From Azoarcus sp. (GTDB lineage: Bacteria; Pseudomonadota; Gammaproteobacteria; Burkholderiales; Rhodocyclaceae), in contig JAIRLA010000304.1 of NCBI GenBank assembly GCA_031259795.1, positions 1 to 9,772 of the forward strand: a stretch of DNA of 9,772 nt, written 5' to 3'. The notes under the pieces are model-generated. The model worked only from the letters and a program-made list of their open reading frames with translations, was not told the DNA's origin and ran no database searches. The position numbers and the translations under genes were made by a program. Below, piece by piece: positions 1 through 5,381 of the stretch (positions are counted from its first letter, which is position 1; each line of letters starts with the position of its first letter).

Positions 1-196
1 TGGCCCCGCTCCGACCCGCATCCTCACCGCCTGCCCGAGTTGCCTGCAAGGACTGGCGCGCTACGCCGCTGTCGCGGGCGGAGTGGAAGCCGATTACCTC
101 GTGATCGAAATCGCCCGCGGGATACTGGGGGAAAACTGGCTGGACAATTACGTGGCGCGGGCTGGCAATGGGGGCATCGAGCGGGTGCTGCTGTGA
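1..196 (+). CDS. C-terminus of DUF3683-type FAD/Fe-S oxidoreductase (partial)
   Basis: This is the last 64 codons of a gene that starts before the window, read in the frame beginning at base 2 and ending at TGA 194-196. The peptide contains ILTACPSCLQGL, then EADYLVIEIA, ILGENWL and a terminal GGIERVLL. The CPSC-type cysteine pair followed by a short helical tail matches, from memory, the cysteine-rich (CCG-like) C-terminal domain of the large FAD-binding/4Fe-4S oxidoreductases annotated DUF3683 in Betaproteobacteria, relatives of D-2-hydroxyacid (glycolate or 2-hydroxyglutarate type) dehydrogenases. Its substrate cannot be told from this fragment. It is probably unrelated to the polyene genes, because more than 800 bp of repeats and leader separate them. 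The main uncertainty is that only the tail is visible. Confidence 0.6.
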   Translation, partial: GPAPTRILTACPSCLQGLARYAAVAGGVEADYLVIEIARGILGENWLDNYVARAGNGGIERVLL

Positions 197-265
197 ATGA
201 AGCACAAACAGGCAAGATGAGCGCCGCCCGGGGTTTCCGTACCCGAAAATCATCATAGCCGGGTC

Positions 266-430
266 AGGGCCGGGAGAGGGCTTCGCTCCAGCCGGCGCGC
301 CGCTGACTGAAAAAGAGGGCGGGAGAAAGGAATGCCCGTCTCTTTTCCGCCGCGGTGAAATATCAGCGTCGCTGCGCTCCGCATGGAACGCACTGGATTG
401 CCACGTCGCTTCGCTCCTCGCAATGACGAG
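266..430. repeat. Composite dispersed repeat, copy 1
   Basis: This stretch begins with AGGGCCGGGAGAGGGCTTCG and continues through a GGCGCGCCGCTGA segment to a 67-bp module at 364-430. The module ends in a 36-bp block (395-430) that starts GGATTGCCACGTCGCTTCGC. The block recurs without change at 9123-9158, and the whole 67-bp module matches 9092-9158 at 64 of 67 positions. The entire unit parallels 8993-9158 in the same orientation and order of modules. The 36-bp block resembles a dispersed intergenic repeat that I have seen in many unrelated bacterial genomes (from memory). Confidence 0.75.
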
Positions 431-440
431 TTCTTCCGAT

Positions 441-646
441 GAACTCCCCTCCCCCGCTTGCGGGGGAGGGTGCCCGAAGGGCGGGAGAGGGTTTCCAACC
501 ATTCGGCGCGCAGCGCCGCTGGATAAAGAAGGGGAGGAAGGAACGGAAGGGGAGGAAGAAACGGAACGCTTGTCCATGCCCCGCCGCAAAAAAATCAGCG
601 GCGCTTCGCGCCGGACGGTACACCGCCAAGCGGGGGAGGGGAGTTC
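441..646. mobile_element. MITE-like element with 20-bp perfect terminal inverted repeats
   Basis: Bases 441-460 read GAACTCCCCTCCCCCGCTTG, and bases 627-646 are their exact reverse complement, so they bound a 206-bp unit. Just inside the left end, 447-470 is a perfect hairpin with 11-bp arms and a TT loop. The interior holds a GGGTGCCCGAAGGGCGGGAGA segment, a CGGCGCGCAGCGCCGCTGGA segment, a purine-rich stretch (about 524-570) and a degenerate inverted copy of the 364-380 module. There is no transposase frame, so any movement would need enzymes supplied in trans. No clear target-site duplication is visible. An older palindromic intergenic repeat that no longer moves is equally possible. Confidence 0.55.
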
Positions 647-675
647 CATCGCACGAAGGGAAGTCCATCGGAAAA

Positions 676-740
676 ACTCGCCATTATGAAAGCCACCCCA
701 CTACCACCATTACGAAAACCCCCCGCTCCCGCCATTTACG
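676..740. repeat. Degenerate inverted tandem units
   Basis: The segment CTCGCCATTATGAAAGCCAC, followed by CCATTACGAAAACCCCCC and CGCCATTTACGG, reads as decayed inverted copies of the 26-27-bp unit (CGCAATGACGAGG plus a GGGGAGGCTT tail) found in tandem at 9147-9226. The best parallel is 9501-9518, CTCGCCATTGCGAAAGCC. The match is imperfect, and the right-hand limit of the segment is uncertain. Confidence 0.45.
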
Positions 741-769
741 GTCGGCGACTACAAAAACGCTCGCGCATG

Positions 770-784
770 AAGTCAACATGACTT
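770..784. promoter_or_regulatory. 15-bp perfect palindrome, possible operator
   Basis: AAGTCA-ACA-TGACTT forms 6-bp perfect arms around a 3-bp spacer. It lies in an AT-richer patch about 250 bp upstream of the first pigment gene, in a window that is otherwise very GC-rich. Short symmetric sites of this kind are typical of dimeric regulators, but no regulator gene is in view. A 6-bp-arm palindrome can also occur by chance. A weak TATACA at 819-824 lies downstream, without a convincing -35 box at proper spacing. Confidence 0.2.
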
Positions 785-965
785 TCCCCGGATTGTTTTC
801 TCTGTAAAACCAATAAGTTATACATCCGGCGTCTTGCGCCGCCGCTGTCATGCCAGGGGTCGGATGGGCGCGGCGCCGGGGGGCGGCATACGAAGCGACG
901 CGGCGCGGGTTTTCTGTTCGGTGGCGGGGCCGGCATGCATTCGATGCGGCTCGAACCGCTTCTAC

Positions 966-995
966 TTGAGCATTCAATCCATTTCAAGGCAAAAT
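966..995 (+). promoter_or_regulatory. Candidate sigma-70-type promoter for the pigment operon
   Basis: TTGAGC (966-971) and CAAAAT (990-995) match the -35 and -10 consensus at 4 of 6 bases each, with an 18-bp spacer. Transcription would begin near 1002, leaving a leader of about 30 nt before the Shine-Dalgarno site. It is the best-placed candidate in the leader, but it is weak and unproven. Confidence 0.3.
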
Positions 996-1016
996 CGGAC
1001 GGTTTTCAGGCCGCTC

Positions 1017-1023
1017 AAAGGAG
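1017..1023 (+). promoter_or_regulatory. Shine-Dalgarno site fixing the oxidoreductase start
   Basis: AAAGGAG lies 8 nt before ATG 1032. The same frame stays open back to an ATG at 834, but the nucleotide-binding fold begins just after 1032 and the upstream stretch is arginine-rich with no such site. The start at 1032 is therefore strongly preferred. Confidence 0.85.
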
Positions 1024-1031
1024 AGCGCATC

Positions 1032-2267
1032 ATGCGTCAGGAAAAAAGCGAGGTCATCATCATCGGCGCCGGGCCGTCCGGCGCCGTGGCGGCGGGGTTG
1101 TTGCGGCGCGCGGGCCGCGCCGTGACTATTCTGGAGAAGCAGGAATTTCCGCGTTTCGTCATCGGCGAGAGCCTTTTGCCGCAGAGCATGGAGTTCATCG
1201 AGGCCGCCGGGATGTTGCAGGATGTGGTCGAGGCGGGTTTCCAGTTCAAGAACGGCGCCGCCTTCGCCTGCGATACGAAATACGCCTGTTTCGATTTCCG
1301 CGAGAAACTCTCTCCCGGCTGGGGAACGACTTATCAGGTGCAGCGCGGGCCGTTCGACAAGGTGCTGGCCGATGCCGCGGCGCGCATGGGGGCCGACATC
1401 CGTTACCGCCATGAAGTGACCGCGGTCGATCTCGCGGGCGAAAAGCCGGTGGTGACGGTGCGTTCCGAAGATGGCGAGGAGTACGCGCTGACCGGCGAAT
1501 TCCTGCTCGACGCGAGCGGCTACGGAAGGGTGCTGCCCGCCCTGCTCGATCTGGAGACGCCCTCCGCGCTGCCGGTGCGGCAGGCAATCTTCACCCATAT
1601 CGAAGATGGCATCGCCAGCAATCCGGAGGCGGTTTTCGACCGCAACAAGATCCTGATTTCCGTGCATCCCGTGGAAACCGATATCTGGTACTGGTTGATT
1701 CCTTTCTCCAACGGACGCTCGTCGATCGGCGTCGTGGGGCGGCGCGAGCAATTCGACGGGCGCGCGGATATGGAACAGTTGGTCGAGCGCGTGCAAGAAG
1801 CGCCCAATCTGGCGGAACTGCTGAAATACGCCAAATGGGACACGCCCGCGCGCAATATCGTCGGCTATTCCGCCAACGTCAAGACCCTGTGGGGGCGGCA
1901 TTTCGCCTTGCTGGGCAATGCCAGCGAGTTCCTCGATCCGGTGTTTTCCTCCGGCGTCACCATCGCCTTCAAGTCGTCCGACCTGGCGGTCAAGGCGATC
2001 CTGAAGCAACTCGCGGGCGAGCGGGTCGACTGGGAGCGCGAGTACGCCGAGCCGCTCAAGACCGGCATCGAGACTTTCCGCGCTTTCGTCAACGCCTGGT
2101 ATGACCGGCGCTTGCAGGACATCATTTTCCATTCCGGCAAGGCGGCGCCGATCGAGCGCATGATCTCCGCCGTGCTGGCCGGTTACGCCTGGGACGAGGA
2201 CAATCCGTTCGTCGCCAAGCCGGAGCGCCGCCTGGCTTCGCTGGAAGCGGCATGCGCGCTTGTCTGA
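1032..2267 (+). CDS. FAD-dependent oxidoreductase, halogenase-like, of an aryl polyene cluster
   Basis: This is a 411-residue flavoprotein of the tryptophan-halogenase/geranylgeranyl-reductase superfamily. The Rossmann FAD motif GAGPSG is at residues 12-17, with the ribose-binding acid E35 at the end of strand 2. RFVIGESLLP follows at 41-50. K73 in GFQFKNGA lies where flavin-dependent halogenases carry their catalytic lysine, and W219-Y-W-L-I-P224 fits the halogenase WxWxIP signature. A second FAD motif, FLDPVFSSGV, is at about 300-309. Members of this family sit in aryl polyene and xanthomonadin loci, where they are annotated as halogenases or as NAD(P)/FAD oxidoreductases. Brominated xanthomonadins make halogenation of the aryl head conceivable here, but redox tailoring of the polyene is as likely. 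It is the first gene of the run, and its 3' end overlaps the next gene by 16 nt. Confidence 0.85.
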   Translation: MRQEKSEVIIIGAGPSGAVAAGLLRRAGRAVTILEKQEFPRFVIGESLLPQSMEFIEAAGMLQDVVEAGFQFKNGAAFACDTKYACFDFREKLSPGWGTTYQVQRGPFDKVLADAAARMGADIRYRHEVTAVDLAGEKPVVTVRSEDGEEYALTGEFLLDASGYGRVLPALLDLETPSALPVRQAIFTHIEDGIASNPEAVFDRNKILISVHPVETDIWYWLIPFSNGRSSIGVVGRREQFDGRADMEQLVERVQEAPNLAELLKYAKWDTPARNIVGYSANVKTLWGRHFALLGNASEFLDPVFSSGVTIAFKSSDLAVKAILKQLAGERVDWEREYAEPLKTGIETFRAFVNAWYDRRLQDIIFHSGKAAPIERMISAVLAGYAWDEDNPFVAKPERRLASLEAACALV

Positions 2268-2839
2268 TCCCGCGCTTGCCTTGTGTCCTGATCTGTGTTT
2301 TTTGCGCCTTTTGCCTCGCGGCCTGCGTATTGCCCGTGCGGCCCGCGCGCGGCGATCCGGCGGAATCCGCGCCGCCGCCGCTCAGGGTCGCGCCCGCGCT
2401 GCTTGGCGAGCGCGTGGTGGAACAGCGTCTCGTCATCCGTTGGCCGGGCGGCGAGCGCGGCGCGGACGCGGTGCTGGAGATCGGGAAGGATCGCCTGCGC
2501 CTGGTCATGCTGGCCTTCGGTATACGCCTCATGAGCCTGGAGTACGACGGGGAAATGTTTTCCGAGCAGCGTTTTGTACCGCATGCGCCAGACGGAAGGC
2601 GCGTCCTGAACGATCTCCTGTTGATCGTCACCCCGCTGGAAAATCTGCGCCGCGCCCTGCCGTCCGGCGCGCATGTGACGGAACGGCGCGTGGATGGCAA
2701 GCTCCGGCGCGAGATCGCCGGCGGCGAGGCGGTGAAAACCGTCATCGACTACGAAACGGAATCTCCCTGGCGGGGCAAGGTCGCGTTCAGGCACATTCCT
2801 CCGGATTACGAACTTTTTTTGGAATCGCATGAGCTTTGA
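2252..2839 (+). CDS. DUF3261 outer-membrane-type lipoprotein of aryl polyene cluster
   Basis: The product is a 195-residue lipoprotein. The N-terminus has arginines at 2 and 8, a hydrophobic stretch at 9-22 and the lipobox L22-A-A-C25. Signal peptidase II would leave a lipidated Cys25 followed by valine, so no Asp retention signal is present and sorting to the outer membrane is expected. The rest, with RLMSLEYDGEMFSEQRF and a VLNDLLLIVTPLENLRRALP stretch, matches my memory of DUF3261, a small family almost confined to aryl polyene clusters and usually placed just before a ketosynthase gene, as here. Its biochemical role is unknown; helping move or anchor the pigment in the envelope is an inference. 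The ATG lies inside the oxidoreductase gene (16-nt overlap) after GGAAG at 2243-2247. The stop overlaps the next gene by 11 nt, which implies translational coupling. Confidence 0.8.
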   Translation: MRACLIPRLPCVLICVFCAFCLAACVLPVRPARGDPAESAPPPLRVAPALLGERVVEQRLVIRWPGGERGADAVLEIGKDRLRLVMLAFGIRLMSLEYDGEMFSEQRFVPHAPDGRRVLNDLLLIVTPLENLRRALPSGAHVTERRVDGKLRREIAGGEAVKTVIDYETESPWRGKVAFRHIPPDYELFLESHEL

Positions 2840-4061
2840 GGTCTTCCCTCCGGCATGGCTCTATCCGCCCGGCCTTTTGTGCGCGCTCGGCGGCGGTCTC
2901 GCCGCTGTCCGCGAGGCTTTGTTCAGGGGCGAGCGCGCCGGTATGCGGACAAGCGATGCTTACAGTCCCGGTTGTCCGCTGGCGCTCGGCCTGGTGGATG
3001 CGGCGCTGCCGGATGTCGGCTTTCTGCCGGTGGAACAGCGCTCGCGCAACAATGCCCTGGCGCTGGCCGCCTTCAAACTGATCGAGGCGGACTATCGCAG
3101 GCTGGCGGCCGGTCTGCCGTCCGCGCGGATCGCCGTGGTGATCGGCACCAGCACTTCCGGCATGTTCGAGGGAGAAAGCGCGGTTCGCTTTCGCGTCGAA
3201 CACGGGCAATGGCCGCGGGAATTCCACTATTCGCAGCAGGAACTCGGCTCGCCCGCGCGCATGTTCGCCAATGTGCTGGGCGTGGCGGGGCCTGCCTATG
3301 CGGTATCGACCGCCTGCACTTCCAGCGCCAAAGCGCTGGTTTCGGCCGCCCGCCTCATCGAAGCGGACATGGCCGATCTGGTGCTGGCCGGAGGCGTGGA
3401 TACCCTGACGCGTTTCACCGTCGCGGGTTTTTCGGCGCTGGAAGCCGTTTCCGCCGAGCCGTGCCAACCGTTTTCAGGCAACCGCAAGGGCATCAATATC
3501 GGCGAAGCCGCCGCGCTTTTCCTGGTGAGCCGCGCGCCCCCCGGCGATGCGCCGCGCATCCGGCTGGCCGGGTGGGGAGAGAGTTCCGACGGTTATCACA
3601 TTTCTTCCCCGGAACCGACGGGCACGGGCGCGAAGCTGGCGATCCGGGCGGCGCTCGCGCGCGCGCGCCTGCCCGCCGCAGCCATCGGCTATGTGAATCT
3701 GCACGGCACCGCCACCCGCCAGAACGACGCCATGGAAAGCCGGGCGATGGCGGAGTGTTTTCCCGGCACGCCCATGAGTTCGACAAAGCCGCTCACCGGC
3801 CATACGCTCGGCGCGGCGGGAGCGCTGGAGGCGGCAATCTGCTGGCTGACGCTCGCCGACGGCGAACGCCGCCTGCCGCCGCACCTGTGGGATGGCGTCG
3901 CCGATCCGGGCGATCCGCCGTTGCGCCTGGTCTCGCCGGGCGAACGCGCGGCGGCGCCGGTACAATACGCCCTTTCGACGTCTTTCGCTTTCGGCGGCAG
4001 CAATACGGCGCTGATCCTGGCGCGGGAAAGCGGCCAGGACGAACCCTCTTCGGAGCCATGA
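2829..4061 (+). CDS. Beta-ketoacyl-ACP synthase, ApeO-like (KS1)
   Basis: This is a 410-residue FabF-fold condensing enzyme that would extend an ACP-bound chain by two carbons using malonyl-ACP. The catalytic triad is complete: Cys163 in STACTSS, His292 in NLHGTAT and His325 in TGHTLGAAGALE, with the conserved Lys320 before it. The N-terminal part, with SRNNALALAA at about 72-81 and VVIGTSTSGMFEGE at about 103-116, is typical of the first ketosynthase in aryl polyene loci (ApeO type) rather than housekeeping FabF. In that system the enzyme pairs with a chain-length factor that lacks the cysteine; no such partner gene is in this window. The ATG overlaps the lipoprotein gene by 11 nt. GGAA at 2821 is a poor Shine-Dalgarno match, so coupling to upstream translation is likely. 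The gene ends in an ATGATGA junction. Confidence 0.88.
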   Translation: MSFEVFPPAWLYPPGLLCALGGGLAAVREALFRGERAGMRTSDAYSPGCPLALGLVDAALPDVGFLPVEQRSRNNALALAAFKLIEADYRRLAAGLPSARIAVVIGTSTSGMFEGESAVRFRVEHGQWPREFHYSQQELGSPARMFANVLGVAGPAYAVSTACTSSAKALVSAARLIEADMADLVLAGGVDTLTRFTVAGFSALEAVSAEPCQPFSGNRKGINIGEAAALFLVSRAPPGDAPRIRLAGWGESSDGYHISSPEPTGTGAKLAIRAALARARLPAAAIGYVNLHGTATRQNDAMESRAMAECFPGTPMSSTKPLTGHTLGAAGALEAAICWLTLADGERRLPPHLWDGVADPGDPPLRLVSPGERAAAPVQYALSTSFAFGGSNTALILARESGQDEPSSEP

Positions 4062-4171
4062 TGAGAAAATCCCTGTCGGTCATGTTGACGGCCCGCCCGC
4101 CGCTTGTCCGCATATCCATATCCATGACGATCGGCGCGGCCCGGTCGCGGAAGCAGGGAGAATGGGCATGA
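4058..4171 (+). CDS. Possible small coupled ORF between KS1 and dehydratase
   Basis: This ORF encodes 37 codons, starting MMRKSLSVMLTARPPLVRIS and ending RKQGEWA. Its ATG overlaps the KS1 stop (ATGA), with a second in-frame ATG at 4061. Its own stop overlaps the dehydratase start in another ATGA at 4168-4171. CGGAG at 4051-4055 lies 5 nt before the second ATG. The peptide is basic, with a single acidic residue near its end, and has a weakly hydrophobic middle. I do not recognise it. It would fill the only real gap in an otherwise packed operon, so it may be a bona fide small protein, a translated bridge that keeps ribosomes moving to the dehydratase, or a remnant of a lost gene. Chance is not excluded. 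Confidence 0.3.
   Translation: MMRKSLSVMLTARPPLVRISISMTIGAARSRKQGEWA
4155..4160 (+). promoter_or_regulatory. Shine-Dalgarno site deciding the dehydratase start
   Basis: AGGGAG lies 7 nt before ATG 4168 but only 1 nt before the in-frame ATG 4162. Spacing favours 4168, giving an N-terminus MSRKDVRAYL rather than MGMSRKDV. Confidence 0.65.
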
Positions 4172-4635
4172 GCCGGAAGGATGTCCGCGCCTACCTGCCC
4201 ATCGAGGAATACCTGCCGCATTGCGGGCGCATGGTATTGCTCGATGACGTGCTCGAAGCCGAAATGGGATACATCCGTTGCGCCGTCGCCTTGCGGATGG
4301 ACAGCCCCTTTTGCCGGGATGGACTGGTTCCCGCCTACGTGGGCATCGAGTACATGGCGCAGGCCATCGGCGCGCTGGTCGGCTGGGAATCCCACGAGCG
4401 GGGCATCGCCATCAGGACCGGCTTCCTGGTGTCGGCGCGCCGGTTCTCCAGCAAGGTGGACGGCTTCGCCGCGGGCGGGGCGCTCACCATCGAGGCGCGG
4501 GAGAATTGGCGCGACGACGAAGGTTTGGCCGTCATGGATTGTGTGATTTACCATTCCGGGGATATTGCGGTCGCGCATGCGCGCCTGATGGTCTACCAGC
4601 CCCTCGATCTGAATGCTTATTTGATAAAAACATGA
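4168..4635 (+). CDS. Hotdog-fold 3-hydroxyacyl-ACP dehydratase, ApeP-like
   Basis: This is a 155-residue FabZ-type hotdog protein. Residues 16-28 (LPHCGRMVLLDDV) match the FabZ LPHRxPxLLVDRV element. Residues 54-66 (VPAYVGIEYMAQA) match the FabZ central helix, with Glu61 at the catalytic acid position. An ungapped alignment through Pro55 places Pro47 where FabZ has the catalytic histidine of GHFP, so that residue seems to be missing. The role would be removal of water from 3-hydroxyacyl-ACP to create each double bond of a polyene. In described aryl polyene systems this ApeP-type subunit works together with a second dehydratase (ApeI), which is not in this window. The stop overlaps the ketoreductase start as ATGA. 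Family assignment is firm; activity alone is doubtful. Confidence 0.82.
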   Translation: MSRKDVRAYLPIEEYLPHCGRMVLLDDVLEAEMGYIRCAVALRMDSPFCRDGLVPAYVGIEYMAQAIGALVGWESHERGIAIRTGFLVSARRFSSKVDGFAAGGALTIEARENWRDDEGLAVMDCVIYHSGDIAVAHARLMVYQPLDLNAYLIKT

Positions 4636-5381
4636 TTGAAGACTCCCCTCGACGCAGGAGCGTCCTTGTGACGGGCGCCTCGCGCGGCATTGGCGAAGCC
4701 ATTGCCCGGCGCGCGGCGGCGGACGGTTTCCTGCCGGTATTGCACTGCCGCGGCCAGCGCGAACGCGCGGAGCGGCTGGCGGATGAACTTGCCCGGCAAT
4801 GCGGCGGCGAGCGCCCGCGCGTGCTGCAATTCGATGTGGCCGACCGCGCCGGGGCAAAAACGGCGCTCCTGGCCGACATCGAAGCGCATGGCATCTATTA
4901 CGGCGTCGTCTGCAACGCCGGCATCACCGCCGACAATGCCTTCCCGGCCATGACGGACGAAGAGTGGGACAGCGTGCTCGCCGTCGATCTGGACGGTTTC
5001 TACAACGTGCTGCGTCCGCTCGTCATGGCGATGGTGCAGGCGCGCGGGCCGGGGCGCATCGTCACGCTCTCGTCGATCTCCGGGCAGACGGGCAATCGCG
5101 GCCAGGTCAACTACAGCGCCGCCAAGGCGGGCGTCATCGGCGCGACCAAGGCGCTCGCCGTGGAACTCGCCAAGCGGCGCATCACCGTCAACTGCGTCGC
5201 GCCCGGCCTGATCGACACGGACATGGCCGCGCCCGAAATCATGGAACGCATCCTGCCCATGATTCCCGCGCGCCGCGCCGGCAAGCCCGAAGAAGTCGCC
5301 GCCGCCGTGAGTTTCCTCCTCTCCGACGGCGCCGCCTACATCACGCGGCAGGTGATCGCCGTCAATGGAGGCATGTCGTGA
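4632..5381 (+). CDS. 3-oxoacyl-ACP reductase, FabG/ApeQ-like ketoreductase
   Basis: This is a 249-residue classical short-chain dehydrogenase. It has the cofactor motif TGASRGIG at residues 14-21, with Arg18 and later basic residues (Arg40, Arg43) that suggest NADPH preference. NAG is at 95-97, and the catalytic set is Ser148, Tyr161 and Lys165 (YSAAK). The C-terminal VNGGM is typical of FabG. It would reduce the 3-ketoacyl-ACP made by the ketosynthases before dehydration. The position between dehydratase and second ketosynthase matches ApeQ. Its ATG lies in the ATGA overlap with the dehydratase stop and has no good Shine-Dalgarno site, so coupled translation is likely. Its last codons carry the ribosome-binding site of the next gene. 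Confidence 0.9.
   Translation: MIEDSPRRRSVLVTGASRGIGEAIARRAAADGFLPVLHCRGQRERAERLADELARQCGGERPRVLQFDVADRAGAKTALLADIEAHGIYYGVVCNAGITADNAFPAMTDEEWDSVLAVDLDGFYNVLRPLVMAMVQARGPGRIVTLSSISGQTGNRGQVNYSAAKAGVIGATKALAVELAKRRITVNCVAPGLIDTDMAAPEIMERILPMIPARRAGKPEEVAAAVSFLLSDGAAYITRQVIAVNGGMS
5367..5371 (+). promoter_or_regulatory. Shine-Dalgarno site for GTG start of KS2
   Basis: GGAGG lies 6 nt before GTG 5378, inside the codons for the final Asn-Gly-Gly of the ketoreductase. It decides a GTG start for the next gene, whose first in-frame ATG would fall inside the conserved VVVTGMGG strand and whose frame is open far upstream to 4799. Confidence 0.8.

Larger units (their letters stand above)
197..1031. 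other. Gene-free intergenic block: repeats then leader region
   Basis: No convincing gene lies in these 835 bases. From about 266 to 740 they consist of composite GC-rich repeats, listed separately. From about 740 to 1031 there is mostly unique sequence with an AT-richer patch (about 765-825), a 15-bp palindrome and a candidate promoter before the first pigment gene. Open frames crossing the repeats translate to proline-, glycine- and arginine-rich low-complexity peptides of the SPACGGG type. Such peptides arise whenever this repeat is translated, and they have no family or ribosome-binding support. Confidence 0.7.

Noticed and set aside
227..250. GGGTTTCCGTACCC hairpin after the oxidoreductase end as a terminator
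   Set aside because: The stem is only about 4 bp and no T tract follows on the + strand.
423..807. Open frames of 88-122 residues on the + strand across the left repeat block
   Set aside because: They are translations of the composite repeat (SPACGGG- and PPPLAGEG-type peptides), have no Shine-Dalgarno support, and the same peptides appear wherever the repeat occurs at 8957-9630.
834..1031. N-terminal extension of the oxidoreductase to an ATG at 834
   Set aside because: The added 66 residues are arginine-rich and unlike the family, no ribosome-binding site precedes 834, and a strong AAAGGAG site 8 nt before ATG 1032 puts the FAD fold at the N-terminus as usual.
984..2132. 382-residue antisense frame opposite the oxidoreductase
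   Set aside because: A GC-rich antisense shadow with no recognisable domain; the + strand frame has clear FAD and halogenase-family motifs.
4107..4125. CATATCCATATCCAT micro-repeat in the KS1-dehydratase gap
   Set aside because: Two copies of a 6-bp unit are within chance expectation and do not line up with any site or frame feature.
2855..4171. 438-residue + strand frame overlapping KS1
   Set aside because: A shadow of KS1 rich in arginine and glycine. Only its last 37 codons, after the KS1 stop, are worth considering, and these are listed separately.
4799..5377. Upstream extension that would make KS2 611 residues long
   Set aside because: This stretch lies out of frame within the ketoreductase gene, is arginine/histidine-rich, and the GGAGG-GTG start at 5378 gives a normal ketosynthase N-terminus.
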